DNA of 64,000 bases. Source: CAYQEC01 sp964416425. GTDB taxonomy: Bacteria > Actinomycetota > Acidimicrobiia > Spongiisociales > UBA5794. The stretch spans positions 1-64,000 of the forward strand of contig CAYQEC010000006.1 in NCBI GenBank assembly GCA_964416425.1. The letters are read 5' to 3'. Position 1 is the first letter of the stretch, and every line of letters starts with the position of its first letter. Below, in pieces: positions 30,659 to 39,056 of the stretch. The notes below the pieces were generated by a model. That model searched no databases and was not told the DNA's origin. It saw only the letters and a program-made list of their open reading frames with translations. The position numbers were made by a program, and so were the translations under genes.

Positions 30659-30714
30659 TCGGGGACAGTCCAGGCTGCCGTACTCCAACACCACGAAACA
30701 CCCGGAGGTCCCTC

Positions 30715-31710
30715 ATGCGACGCACCTTCGTGCTCCTGGTCGTGCTGGCGCTGGCGGCCGCGGCTTGCGGCGACGGCGGCGCCGACACCACCACGACCGA
30801 GGCGCCGACCACCACGGCAGCCACCACGACCACCACGGCAGGCACCACGACCACCACCACCGAGGCGGCCGCCGGTGTCGCCTTCACCGGCGCCGACGGC
30901 GTCGAGTCGGTGATCACCGACACCAGCCGGATCGTCTCCCTCAACGGCGACCTCACCGAGATCATCTGGGAGCTTGGCCTCGGCGACCGGGTGGTGGCGG
31001 TCGACGTCACCACCACCTACCCGGAGCAGGCCGCCGCCCTCCCCCAGGTCGGGTTCGGGCGCCAACTCGCAGCCGAGGCCGTGCTCGCCTTCACCCCCAC
31101 CGTCGTCATCGGCGACCAGCAGATCGCCCCGGCGGAGACGATCGAGCAGATCCGCGGCGCCGGGGTGCCGGTCGTGATCCTCGAGACCCGGACCACCCTC
31201 GACGGCATCGCCGCCAAGATCCGTGACGTGGCCGAGATCCTGGGCGTCCCCGATGCCGGAGAGGACCTCGTCGCCACCGTCGACGCCGACATCGCCGCCG
31301 CCGAGGCGAGGGCGGCCGGCGCCGCCGACACGCCGCGGGTCGCCTTCCTCTACGCGCGGGGACCGGAGACGCTGCTGCTGTTCGGCGCCGGCATGGTGAC
31401 CCAGGACCTCATCCAAGCCGCCGGAGGCATCGACGCCGGAGCCGACACGGGCGTCGCCGGCGTGGTGCCGCTCACTCCGGAGGCCCTGGTGGCGGCGGCC
31501 CCCGACGTCATCATCTCCCCGGCGGGCGGAGTCGCCGCCCTCGGCGGGGTCGAGGCGCTCGCCGCGCTGCCCGGGGTCGCCGAGACCCCGGCCGGCCAGA
31601 ACGAGCGGTTCCTCCTCTACGACGAGGCCGCCTTCCTCGGCCTGGGCCCCCGCACCGGCGAGGCGCTCGACCAGCTCATCACCGACCTGCATCCCGATCT
31701 GGCCGAGTAG
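30715..31710 (+). CDS. hmuT: Heme/hemin-type ABC transporter substrate-binding lipoprotein (HmuT-like)
   Basis: 331 residues: signal peptide with lipobox Ala-Ala-Ala-Cys (Cys18), a Thr-rich linker to about residue 45, then a PeriBP domain with IVSLNGDLTEIIWELGLGD, VAVDVTTTYPEQAAALPQVGF and later TPEALVAAAPDVIISP. The pattern around the first strand and LPQVGFGRQL resembles HmuT-family hemin binders more than iron-siderophore ones, but a corrinoid or siderophore ligand cannot be excluded. A CGGAGGT site precedes the ATG. First gene of a three-gene importer, with hmuU 2 nt downstream. Confidence 0.88.
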   Translation: MRRTFVLLVVLALAAAACGDGGADTTTTEAPTTTAATTTTTAGTTTTTTEAAAGVAFTGADGVESVITDTSRIVSLNGDLTEIIWELGLGDRVVAVDVTTTYPEQAAALPQVGFGRQLAAEAVLAFTPTVVIGDQQIAPAETIEQIRGAGVPVVILETRTTLDGIAAKIRDVAEILGVPDAGEDLVATVDADIAAAEARAAGAADTPRVAFLYARGPETLLLFGAGMVTQDLIQAAGGIDAGADTGVAGVVPLTPEALVAAAPDVIISPAGGVAALGGVEALAALPGVAETPAGQNERFLLYDEAAFLGLGPRTGEALDQLITDLHPDLAE

Positions 31711-31712
31711 CG

Positions 31713-32759
31713 ATGCCCGCCGTCGCCGACGCCGCCCCGCGGATCCGGCGGCGCGCACTGCCGGTGTTCACCGCGCTCGGGATCGCCCTCGCCGCAGTCG
31801 TCGCCGTCGCTCTCGCCACCGGGGCGGTGACCATCACCCCCGGCGAGGTGGTGCGGGTGCTGTCCCGCCATCTCGGCCTCCCGCTCGGGTCGGAGCCCAC
31901 ATTCCGGGCCGACGCGGTGCTGTGGAACATCCGGTTCCCCCGGATCCTGCTCGGATTGACGGTGGGGGGCGGTCTCGGCGTCGCCGGGGCCGCCCTCCAG
32001 GGCGTGTTCCGCAACCCGCTGGCCGATCCCCAACTCCTCGCCGTCGGTCCCGGGGCCTCGCTCGGCGCCATCGCCGCCATGCTGGTCCTCGGAACCGGGA
32101 CGGCGGCGTCGCTGGGCGGCGGGGTCGCCGGCGGGATCGTCACCGCAATCGTCCTGCGACGCTTCTCCGGTGACGCCACCCCCGACCCGTCCCGGTTCGT
32201 GCTGAGCGGGGTGGCGTTGGGGGCGGTGCTCACCGCCTTCGTCGGGTTCGCCGTCTTCGCCGCCGACCGGGCCGCGGTGCCCCCGGTCGAGTTCTGGCTG
32301 CTGGGCAGCCTCACCAGCGCCACCTGGCGCACCACCGCGGTCGTGGCGGCGCTCACCGTGCTTGGCGGCGCCGCCCTGCTCGTCACCGGCCGCTCCCTCG
32401 ACCTGATGGCGCTCGGCGAGGCGGAGGCGCGCCACCTCGGGGTGAACGTCGACCTCACCACCACGCTGGTGCTCGTCGCCACCGGCCTCGTCGTCGGCGC
32501 CGGGGTGGGGGCGGTCGGGGTGGTGGGGTTCGTCGGCCTGCTCGCCCCCCACCTGCTGCGACGGCGGATGGGCTCCCGCCATGGCCCCCTGCTGGCCGGG
32601 TCGGCCTTGTGCGGAGCGGCCCTGGTGGCCGCCGGCGACCTGCTCGCCCGGACCGTGGCGGCGCCGGTGGAGATCCCGGTGGGCCTGGTGACGGCGGCGC
32701 TGGGCGGCCCGTTCTTCCTCTGGCTACTGCGGCGCAGCCTCACCCGAGGGACGGCATGA
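31713..32759 (+). CDS. hmuU: ABC importer permease, FecCD family
   Basis: A 348-residue inner-membrane permease of the BtuC/FecCD type with about ten hydrophobic helices. Family marks are RFPRILLGLTVGGGLGVAGA, LQGVFRNPLADPQLLAVGPG, and GVVGFVGLLAPHLLRR, the last being the ATPase-coupling region. The start ATG is 2 nt after the hmuT stop and the gene overlaps hmuV by 4 nt, so the three are one operon. Confidence 0.93.
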   Translation: MPAVADAAPRIRRRALPVFTALGIALAAVVAVALATGAVTITPGEVVRVLSRHLGLPLGSEPTFRADAVLWNIRFPRILLGLTVGGGLGVAGAALQGVFRNPLADPQLLAVGPGASLGAIAAMLVLGTGTAASLGGGVAGGIVTAIVLRRFSGDATPDPSRFVLSGVALGAVLTAFVGFAVFAADRAAVPPVEFWLLGSLTSATWRTTAVVAALTVLGGAALLVTGRSLDLMALGEAEARHLGVNVDLTTTLVLVATGLVVGAGVGAVGVVGFVGLLAPHLLRRRMGSRHGPLLAGSALCGAALVAAGDLLARTVAAPVEIPVGLVTAALGGPFFLWLLRRSLTRGTA

Positions 32760-33535
32760 ACCCGCTGGTCGAAGCCCGCCGGGTCGGGGTGCGCCGCGGC
32801 AGCGCCACCCTGCTCATGGAAGTCGACGTGGCGGTTCGCCCCGGAGAGCTGGTGGCGGCGGTGGGCCCCAACGGCGCCGGCAAGACCACCCTGTTACGGG
32901 TCCTGGCGGGCGACCTCTCCCCCACCTCCGGGACGGTGCGGCTTGCCGGGTCCCCACTCGGCGAGGTCACGGGGCGGGAACGGTCCCGGCTCCGGGCGGT
33001 GCTCCCCCAGCACCGGCCCGCCGACATCCCCTTCACCACCTGGGAGGTCGTCATGATGGGACGCCACCCCCACCGCCGCGACCCGGCCAACTCGGCCGCC
33101 GCCGACGCCGCCGCGGTCACCGCGGCGCTGCAGGCCACCGACACCGCCGACCTCGCCGGGCGCCGCTACGCCTCGCTCTCCGGCGGGGAGCAGGCCCGGG
33201 TGGCGCTGGCCCGGGTCCTCGCCCAGGAGACGCCGCTGGTGCTGCTCGACGAGCCGACCGCCGGGCTCGACGTGGGCCACGAGGAGCTGGTGCTGGGTGG
33301 GCTGCGCCGCCTCGCCGACGGCGGGCGTGGGGTGTTCACCGTGCTCCACGACCTCAACGCCGCCGCCCGCCACGCCGACCGGATCCTGTTGCTGGAGAGA
33401 GGGAGGGCAGCCACCGCCGGCCCGCCCGCCGAGGTGCTCGACGCCGCGGTGCTGAGCCGGATCTACGCCCAGCCGATGCGGGTGATCCCCCACCCGTTCC
33501 GGGACTGCCCGCTGGTGCTCAGCGTCGACCGTTAG
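32756..33535 (+). CDS. hmuV: ABC importer ATP-binding protein (HmuV-like)
   Basis: 259 residues with Walker A GPNGAGKTT near residue 42, the signature YASLSGGEQARVALAR, Walker B PLVLLDEPTAGLD and the H-loop TVLHDLN. It powers the permease from the upstream gene (ATGA overlap). The HmuV assignment follows from the neighbours; sequence alone fits any FecE/HmuV/BtuD ATPase. Its stop codon overlaps the cofH stop on the opposite strand. Confidence 0.92.
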   Translation: MNPLVEARRVGVRRGSATLLMEVDVAVRPGELVAAVGPNGAGKTTLLRVLAGDLSPTSGTVRLAGSPLGEVTGRERSRLRAVLPQHRPADIPFTTWEVVMMGRHPHRRDPANSAAADAAAVTAALQATDTADLAGRRYASLSGGEQARVALARVLAQETPLVLLDEPTAGLDVGHEELVLGGLRRLADGGRGVFTVLHDLNAAARHADRILLLERGRAATAGPPAEVLDAAVLSRIYAQPMRVIPHPFRDCPLVLSVDR

Positions 33536-35418
33536 GGAGCGCGGTCCGCGTCCTGCATCTCGACGATGTCGTACAGGGTGGTGCGGCGGGCCGGAACCCG
33601 GCCGACGGAGCGGATGAGCCGCTCGAAGTCGGACGCCTCGACCGCGGTGCCGTGGCTGGCTCCGGCGGAGCGGGAGATCGTTTCGTCCATCAGGGTGCCG
33701 CCCAGGTCGTTGCAGCCGGCCGCCAGCAGCCGCCCCCCGGCATCGAGCCCGAGCTTGACCCACGACGCCTGCACGTTCGGCACCAGACCGTCGAAGGCGA
33801 TGCGGGCCACGGCGTGCATCAGCACCACCTCGTCCCAGGTGGGCCCGGGCCGGCTCAGGCCCCGCACGAAGATCGGAGCGCCCATGTGCACGAACGGGAG
33901 CGGCACGATCTCGGTGATGCCCCCGGTGCGGCGCTGGATCCACCGCAGCACCTCGAAGTGGTTGGCCCAGTTTCGCGGCGAGTCGATGTGGCCGAACATG
34001 ATCGTCGCCGTCGACCGCAGCCCCAGCTCGTGGGCGGCGATCATCACCTCCGCCCATTGGGCGGTGCGGATCTTGTCGGGGCAGAGGTGGAGGCGCACCT
34101 CGTCGTCGAGGATCTCGGCGGCGGTGCCGGGCAAGGTCCCCAGCCCGGCGTCACGGAGCCGGGTCAGGAAGTCCCGCACCGGGACACCCAGCGTCTCGGC
34201 GCCCTGCCACACCTCGAGCGGGGTGAAGCCGTGGATGTGCATCTCGGGGAGATGCTCCTTGATCGCCTCGACCACGGTGACGTAGAAGTCGCCGGTGAAC
34301 TCGGGATGGATCCCGCCCTGGAGGCAGACCTCGGTGGCGCCGCGCCCCCACGCCTCCACCGCCCGCTCCACCACCTGCGGGATCGTCATCAGGTAGGGCT
34401 CTTCCCGCAGGTTGAGGGAACGGGGGCCCTTGGAGAAGGCGCAGAATCCACACCGGTAGGAGCACTGGTTGGTGTAGTTGATGTTGCGGTTCACCACGTA
34501 GGTGACGACGTCGTGGTTGACCCGACGCCGCAGCTCGTCGGCCACGGCGGCGACCGCATCGACCTCGTCGCCGCGGGCCTCGAACAGCAGCTCGACGCCG
34601 TCACGGCTCGGCGGGGCGCCGTCGAGTGAGTCGTGCAGGACCGCGGCCAGCTCGGGCCGGACTCGGGTCAGGTCGAGGGAGGGCACCGCGGAGGTGAAGG
34701 ACCGGTCGGCCCACTCCGCCGAGAAACGCCGCGGCGGGACCGGGGCGGGCCGGTCCATCCCGGGGGCCCACTCGTAGCGGGGGCGGACCGCCCCGGAGCC
34801 GTCGATCTGGGACAGGTAGGCGGTGAACAGCTCGGGGTCGAGTTCGGCCCGGGCGGCGTCGACCGTCACCCCGGGCGGGATGGCGCCCCGCTCGAGGAGG
34901 CGGAACCCGCCGAGGGCGTCGCGGAGTCGGCCCAGGGTTTCGCTGTCCCAACCCCGCAGCACCAGGTCGCGGGCTCCGGCGTCGACCGCGGCGACGGCGT
35001 CGTCCACCGTGTCGACGAACACCGAGACCCGGGTGGTGAGGCCGGGGAGGGCGGCCAGGTCGGCGGTCTCCGCCACCCTGCTGCGGCCGGTGCGCAGGAA
35101 CGCAGCATGGCTGCGGGCGACAGCGTCGAGCACCGCGGCCCGCCGCCCGGCGTCGACGACGGTGAGGCGCCATCCCGGGATCCCGTCCCGGGCGAGCCGG
35201 AGGGCGTCGGCCGGCGCCACCACCCAGGCGAGCGGGGTGGCGGCGGCGGTCCCCAGCGACACCGGGGCGAGACCACCGGCGAGCACCGCGGCCCGCCGCC
35301 CGGCGTCGAGACCTTCGATCTCGACGGTGGTGGTTCCCTCCCGGCGGCGGGTGGCGGACCACAGGTCGCTCACCTGCTCGGCGGGGCGCATCCGGAGGTA
35401 GGTGACGATGTCGCTCAT
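33532..35418 (-). CDS. cofH: FO synthase subunit 2 (CofH) with an extra N-terminal domain
   Basis: Radical-SAM enzyme that, with CofG, makes the deazaflavin FO of coenzyme F420. The C-terminal part (about 270-628) is CofH: VVNRNINYTNQCSYRCGFC with the CX3CX2C cluster site (first Cys near 319), then CLQGGIHPEF and MFGHIDSPRNW. The first 250 or so residues have no counterpart I know in CofH: a mixed alpha/beta composition with RVSVFVDTVDDAVAAVDAGA, reminiscent of a small TIM-barrel or Rossmann-like fold. The ATG overlaps the cofG stop (ATGA). In mycobacteria CofG and CofH are fused (FbiC), with the order CofG then CofH, as here. Confidence 0.92.
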   Translation of the reverse strand: MSDIVTYLRMRPAEQVSDLWSATRRREGTTTVEIEGLDAGRRAAVLAGGLAPVSLGTAAATPLAWVVAPADALRLARDGIPGWRLTVVDAGRRAAVLDAVARSHAAFLRTGRSRVAETADLAALPGLTTRVSVFVDTVDDAVAAVDAGARDLVLRGWDSETLGRLRDALGGFRLLERGAIPPGVTVDAARAELDPELFTAYLSQIDGSGAVRPRYEWAPGMDRPAPVPPRRFSAEWADRSFTSAVPSLDLTRVRPELAAVLHDSLDGAPPSRDGVELLFEARGDEVDAVAAVADELRRRVNHDVVTYVVNRNINYTNQCSYRCGFCAFSKGPRSLNLREEPYLMTIPQVVERAVEAWGRGATEVCLQGGIHPEFTGDFYVTVVEAIKEHLPEMHIHGFTPLEVWQGAETLGVPVRDFLTRLRDAGLGTLPGTAAEILDDEVRLHLCPDKIRTAQWAEVMIAAHELGLRSTATIMFGHIDSPRNWANHFEVLRWIQRRTGGITEIVPLPFVHMGAPIFVRGLSRPGPTWDEVVLMHAVARIAFDGLVPNVQASWVKLGLDAGGRLLAAGCNDLGGTLMDETISRSAGASHGTAVEASDFERLIRSVGRVPARRTTLYDIVEMQDADRAP

Positions 35419-36557
35419 GGGAGGATCCCTTCCGGCTGAGGCGTCAGAGCGTAGCCCTCGGCGTCGACCGCGGCCCTCACCTTGGGGAGCAGGCCGGGGT
35501 CGATCCATTCCGGGGCGATGAACTCGGGATAGACGGGGAGGCGGGGGGCGAGCCGGAAGCCGCGGCGCTCGGTGACGGCCCGCAGGGCGTCGAGGTGCGG
35601 CCACGGCGCCTCGGGGTTCACCCAGTCGATGGTGAGCGGCGAAACCCCGCCCCAGTCGTTGATGCCGGCGTCGAGGTACACGCCGAAGTCACCGGTGAGG
35701 TTGGGGGGCACCTGCAGGTTCATCTCGGGTCCCAGGATCCAGCGTGCCGCCGCCACCACCCGCACCAGGTACTGCACGGTGGGCTCCGCCTCGCGCCGCA
35801 TCCGGGTGTCGGCCTTGGCCCGGAAGTTCTGCACGATGACCTCCTGGATGGCGCCGCCGCGGCGTTGCAGGTCGGCCAGGGCGAACAGGGAGTCGACGAC
35901 CTCGGCGGATGTCTCGCCGATGCCGACCAGGATCCCGGTGGTGAAGGGGACCCGCTGCCGTGCGGCGGCCTCGATGGTGGCGACACGGAGCGCCGGGTCC
36001 TTGTCGGGGCAATCGTGATGGGGCATCCCCGGCTCCATGAGCCGCGGCGAGACGTTCTCCAGCATCAATCCCATCGACGGATTGGAGGGGCGCAGCGCCA
36101 CCTGGGCGGCGTCGTCCATCAACCCCGGGTTGGCGTGAGGGAACAGGGAGGTCTCGGCGTTGACCCGTTCCGTCATCGCCTGGACGTACTCCAGGGTGGT
36201 GGCGCAGCCCTGGGAGGCGAGGAAGTCCCGCGCCTGCGGCCAGCGCTCCTCGGGGCGGTCACCGAGGGTGAAGAGGGCCTCGGTGCAGCCGTGGGCGTGA
36301 CCGGCCCGGGCGATCGCCATGACGTCGTCGGGCACCAGGTACTGGCCGCCGGCCCCGGGCGGTTTGACGTAGGTGCAGTAGGTGCAGGTGTCGCGGCACA
36401 GGGTGGTGAGCGGGATGAACACCTTGCGTGAGTAGGTGACGGTACGGCCCCTCCCCTCGTCGCGGAGGCGGCGGGCCTCGGCGAGCAGCGGCGCCGGGTC
36501 GCGCCGGCCGGTGAGGTACGCCTCGGCCAGCGCCGGATCGGGAACCGGGAAGGTCAT
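35415..36557 (-). CDS. cofG: FO synthase subunit 1 (CofG)
   Basis: 380-residue radical-SAM enzyme of F420 chromophore synthesis. The cluster motif is LTTLCRDTCTYCTY near residue 54 (CX3CX2C). Other marks are SNPSMGLMLENVSPRL, GILVGIGETSAEVVDS, and QEVIVQNFRAKADT. The length and motifs are standard. A TAGCTT -10 box preceded by TG lies 6 nt before the ATG, with no ribosome site, so the message may be leaderless. It heads the cofG-cofH pair; other F420 genes (cofC/D/E, fbiB) are not in the window. Confidence 0.95.
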   Translation of the reverse strand: MTFPVPDPALAEAYLTGRRDPAPLLAEARRLRDEGRGRTVTYSRKVFIPLTTLCRDTCTYCTYVKPPGAGGQYLVPDDVMAIARAGHAHGCTEALFTLGDRPEERWPQARDFLASQGCATTLEYVQAMTERVNAETSLFPHANPGLMDDAAQVALRPSNPSMGLMLENVSPRLMEPGMPHHDCPDKDPALRVATIEAAARQRVPFTTGILVGIGETSAEVVDSLFALADLQRRGGAIQEVIVQNFRAKADTRMRREAEPTVQYLVRVVAAARWILGPEMNLQVPPNLTGDFGVYLDAGINDWGGVSPLTIDWVNPEAPWPHLDALRAVTERRGFRLAPRLPVYPEFIAPEWIDPGLLPKVRAAVDAEGYALTPQPEGILP

Positions 36558-36563
36558 CGAGCA

Positions 36564-36569
36564 AAGCTA
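36564..36569 (-). promoter_or_regulatory. Putative leaderless promoter -10 (TGATAGCTT) of cofG
   Basis: TAGCTT on the minus strand with an upstream TG (extended -10), ending six bases before the cofG ATG. Confidence 0.5.
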
Positions 36570-36629
36570 TCACGCCGTCGTGGCCACGATCGACGGACCC
36601 GACCGCTCCCGCAGCGTTCTTGATGGGCC

Positions 36630-36643
36630 TACGCACTTGCGTA
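36630..36643. repeat. Small perfect inverted repeat upstream of cofG
   Basis: TACGCA, CT, TGCGTA, about 60 nt before the cofG -10 box. It may be an operator or chance; no regulator gene is adjacent. Confidence 0.3.
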
Positions 36644-36688
36644 CGACTATCCGTGTACGGTCCCGCACTCGGCTTCGCGGTGTCGATC

Positions 36689-36706
36689 GTGACTCGTCCG
36701 AGTCAC
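36689..36706 (-). terminator. Perfect hairpin downstream of the DUF1349 gene
   Basis: GTGACTCG, TC, CGAGTCAC lies 6 nt after the DUF1349 stop in the minus direction. There is no T-run, so an intrinsic terminator is only possible. Confidence 0.4.
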
Positions 36707-36712
36707 TCCGGT

Positions 36713-37342
36713 TCAGGTTCCGTCGCGCAGGTCGTTGAGGCCGGTTGGGATGAAGTTGATGTCGTCGAAGGTGACAGTGCAGCCGTTACCGGTTGGTGAT
36801 TGGGCTTCGAATCCAATCTGGTGGTCGCCGACCTGGTGGTCGTCGAAGGTGAAGACGCGGATCAGTCGCCAGTGGTTGGCGTCTGTTGATGCGTGGAAGG
36901 CGTACACGTGGCCGAGACGCGACATTCGCAGCCAGACTGAGTGCTCCGGTACCACGAAGGCGTTGGCGTCGTCGGAGACGTTGCGGGTGACGACCGACAC
37001 GACCATCGGCTCTGCGGCCGGTGAGTACTCGAAGCAGAACTTGGCCCAGTTTCGCTCGTCGATCCAGATCAGCAGCACGCCTGCGTCGTACTGGGAGGCG
37101 AAGTCGACCGTGACTCGTGCGCGAAACTGAAAGTCCCCAGGCGGTGGGGTGCCGAGCAGCGTGGCGGCGTTGAGCATCGTCTCGGCGTCGCCGGCGTCGT
37201 CGCCGCCGGGGTTGACGTAGAAGTCGGTGTGGGCGGGCGCGTCGGTGACCACCGCACCGGTCTCATCATCGTGCCGCCACACCCCGGGCTGCGACGCCTC
37301 AACGGGAAACGGCAACGCCGCGATCGGCAGAGTGCTCGTCAT
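36713..37342 (-). CDS. DUF1349 family protein (concanavalin-like fold)
   Basis: 209 residues with DUF1349 features: FYVNPGGDDAGDAETMLNAA, FQFRARVTVDFASQYDAGVL, and WAKFCFEYSPAAEPMVVSVV. Relatives such as YesU are beta-sandwich proteins that may bind carbohydrate; no catalytic role is shown. No signal peptide is seen, so it is likely cytoplasmic. Base composition is noticeably less GC-rich than its neighbours, which with the flanking palindromes hints at transfer. A TACACT -10 box lies 8 nt before the ATG (leaderless). Divergent from the lipoprotein gene at 37393. Confidence 0.85.
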   Translation of the reverse strand: MTSTLPIAALPFPVEASQPGVWRHDDETGAVVTDAPAHTDFYVNPGGDDAGDAETMLNAATLLGTPPPGDFQFRARVTVDFASQYDAGVLLIWIDERNWAKFCFEYSPAAEPMVVSVVTRNVSDDANAFVVPEHSVWLRMSRLGHVYAFHASTDANHWRLIRVFTFDDHQVGDHQIGFEAQSPTGNGCTVTFDDINFIPTGLNDLRDGT

Positions 37343-37350
37343 GACGCAGA

Positions 37351-37356
37351 AGTGTA
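37351..37356 (-). promoter_or_regulatory. Putative leaderless promoter -10 (TACACT) of the DUF1349 gene
   Basis: TACACT on the minus strand, 8 nt before the ATG, in a 50-nt divergent region shared with the next lipoprotein gene. Confidence 0.5.
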
Positions 37357-37379
37357 GGAGTCCAGGGCGCCGGCCGGTA

Positions 37380-37385
37380 TATGCT
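37380..37385 (+). promoter_or_regulatory. Putative leaderless promoter -10 (TATGCT) of the lipoprotein gene
   Basis: TATGCT lies 7 nt before the ATG at 37393. It favours that ATG over the in-frame ATG at 37381, which lies inside the -10 box. Confidence 0.5.
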
Positions 37386-37392
37386 CGCTCGG

Positions 37393-38274
37393 ATGCGCTG
37401 GCTCCGTTTCGCCCTCGTCCCCGCCGTGCTGCTGGCGGCGTGCGTCGCCTCGGGTTCCGAGGCGACCACGACGACGTCCACCATGGCCGCCGCCGCCACG
37501 ACCACCACCACCCGGGCCGGCAACCTCCCTCCCTGCCTCGCCGGCGACACCGAATTCGGGCAATCGGGGGTGGTGGCGGCGTTCGGCAACGACCTCGACG
37601 ACGCGGTGCAGATCGCCTCCATCCGCCGTGAGGGCTACGAGGGATGTGAACGCCTCGTCGTCGATTTCCTCACCGGCGACGGCGCCCCCGCCGCCACCCT
37701 GGGCCCGACCGCCACCAGCTTCCGGCCCGAGGCCGGCATCGTGCGCATCACCCTCCCCGCCGAGGTGACGGCGTCGGCGATCGCCGACCTCACGTTCGAC
37801 GGGACGTCGATCCGGCAGGCGTTCGTGGTCCGGACCCGGGAGGGGGAACTCGCCGTCGACGTCCACCTCGCCGCCACCGCCGTGGTGCTGGTGCGCAGCA
37901 TGGGAACCCGATCGCCGGCACAGGTGATCGTCGACATCAAGCCGGATGCCGAGGGGATCCCGCGCCAGAACGCTCCCGCCGTCGGCGAGAACGTCGTCGT
38001 GCTCTCCCCGGGGCCGGGCCCGATCACCTACCCGATCGCCGTGCAAGGGTACGCCCGCACGTTCGAGGGGACCGTGGTCGCCCGCCTCACCGGTGGCGAC
38101 GGCGTGACGGCGGTGGAGGAGGTGACGACGGCCACCGACTGGCTGGATGTCTGGGGTGAGTTCGCCCTCACCCTCACCGACGGCCCGACCGGGCCGATCG
38201 GCCTCTTCGTCGGCGAGGACTCCCCCGAGGACGGCCGCGAGGTCGGGGTTCGGCTCGACCTCGAAGTTCCGTAG
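37393..38274 (+). CDS. Secreted lipoprotein of unknown function
   Basis: 293 residues with a lipobox signal peptide (PAVLLAACV), a Thr/Ala-rich linker, and two mixed-beta segments. The first (about 55-195) contains EGYEGCERLVVDFLTGDG and resembles AMIN-like domains seen in secreted actinobacterial proteins. The second (about 205-290) has YPIAVQGYARTFEGTVVARL and ends with a LDLEVP strand, resembling Gmad2/immunoglobulin-like spore-germination domains. Both domain ideas are from pattern memory and tentative. It is probably anchored outside the membrane. Its stop lies 9 nt from the rimM stop on the other strand. Confidence 0.72.
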   Translation: MRWLRFALVPAVLLAACVASGSEATTTTSTMAAAATTTTTRAGNLPPCLAGDTEFGQSGVVAAFGNDLDDAVQIASIRREGYEGCERLVVDFLTGDGAPAATLGPTATSFRPEAGIVRITLPAEVTASAIADLTFDGTSIRQAFVVRTREGELAVDVHLAATAVVLVRSMGTRSPAQVIVDIKPDAEGIPRQNAPAVGENVVVLSPGPGPITYPIAVQGYARTFEGTVVARLTGGDGVTAVEEVTTATDWLDVWGEFALTLTDGPTGPIGLFVGEDSPEDGREVGVRLDLEVP

Positions 38275-38283
38275 CGGCCCGGT

Positions 38284-38799
38284 TCAGAACAGCCCGTCGG
38301 GGGGATCGACCACGAGGTGCCCGAGGGAGGGATGGATCTCGGCCACGATGGCGGAGACGAACGGCACCTCGACCTCGGTGCCGTCACCGGTGGTGACCAC
38401 CAGCCGATCCTGGGCGGCGCCGAGCACGACCCCGGTCACCCGGCCCAGCTGCCGTCCCGACCGGTCGATGACCGCCAGCCCTTCGAGGGCATCGGGCCAG
38501 TACTCGTCCTCGCCGAGGGCGCGGCGGTCGGCGGCGGCGATGGTGAACGTAATGCCCGGGAGCGCCTCGGCGGCGGAGCGATCGGAGATCCCGGCGAAGG
38601 TGACCAGCATGCCGTCCTGGTGGGGGCGGGAAGCGACGATCGTGAGGAGGCGGGGCGGCGTCTCGTCGGAGAGGAGCACCTCACCGGGAGCGAAGCGGTC
38701 GAGATTGTCGGTGAGGGCGCGGATCACGACCGCGCCCCTGATCCCGTGAGGCCTGCGCACATACCCGACCGGAACCCGCTCCCCGGCGGTGGCCGGCAT
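38284..38799 (-). CDS. rimM: 16S rRNA processing protein RimM
   Basis: A 30S maturation factor binding S19. The 171 residues contain VPVGYVRRPHGIRGAVVIRA at the N-terminus, a RimM beta-barrel, and the PRC-barrel half with LEGLAVIDRSGRQLGRVTGV and ending near PPDGLF. Length is typical. It is the last gene of ffh-rpsP-khpA-rimM; trmD, a frequent partner, is elsewhere (28479). Confidence 0.95.
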   Translation of the reverse strand: MPATAGERVPVGYVRRPHGIRGAVVIRALTDNLDRFAPGEVLLSDETPPRLLTIVASRPHQDGMLVTFAGISDRSAAEALPGITFTIAAADRRALGEDEYWPDALEGLAVIDRSGRQLGRVTGVVLGAAQDRLVVTTGDGTEVEVPFVSAIVAEIHPSLGHLVVDPPDGLF

Positions 38800-38807
38800 G
38801 GCGCCCT

Positions 38808-39056
38808 TCAGTCGAGGAACTCGACTTGGACGTCGAGCCCTTCCTCATCGCCGGCGGCCTTGGCCACGGTGCGGATCGCCCGGGCGACTCGACCGCGGCG
38901 GCCAATGACCCTGCCCATATCGGATTTGGCGGTGCGGACCTCGGCGAGCACCGCATCCTGGCCGTCGTCGACGACCTCGACGCTCACCGAGTCCTTGTCG
39001 TCGACGATGTTCTCGGTGACGTACCTGACGACCCGATCGACGATCTCACCTTTCAT
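38808..39056 (-). CDS. khpA: KH-domain RNA-binding protein KhpA
   Basis: An 82-residue single KH domain with the signature MGRVIGRRGRVARAIRTV (GxxG loop). KhpA proteins bind RNA, often with KhpB/Jag, and affect cell division and translation. The ATG at 39054-39056 is preferred over GTG 39060-39062 because GGAGGTG lies seven bases before it. It overlaps the end of rpsP and precedes rimM, the common rpsP-khpA-rimM order. Confidence 0.93.
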   Translation of the reverse strand: MKGEIVDRVVRYVTENIVDDKDSVSVEVVDDGQDAVLAEVRTAKSDMGRVIGRRGRVARAIRTVAKAAGDEEGLDVQVEFLD

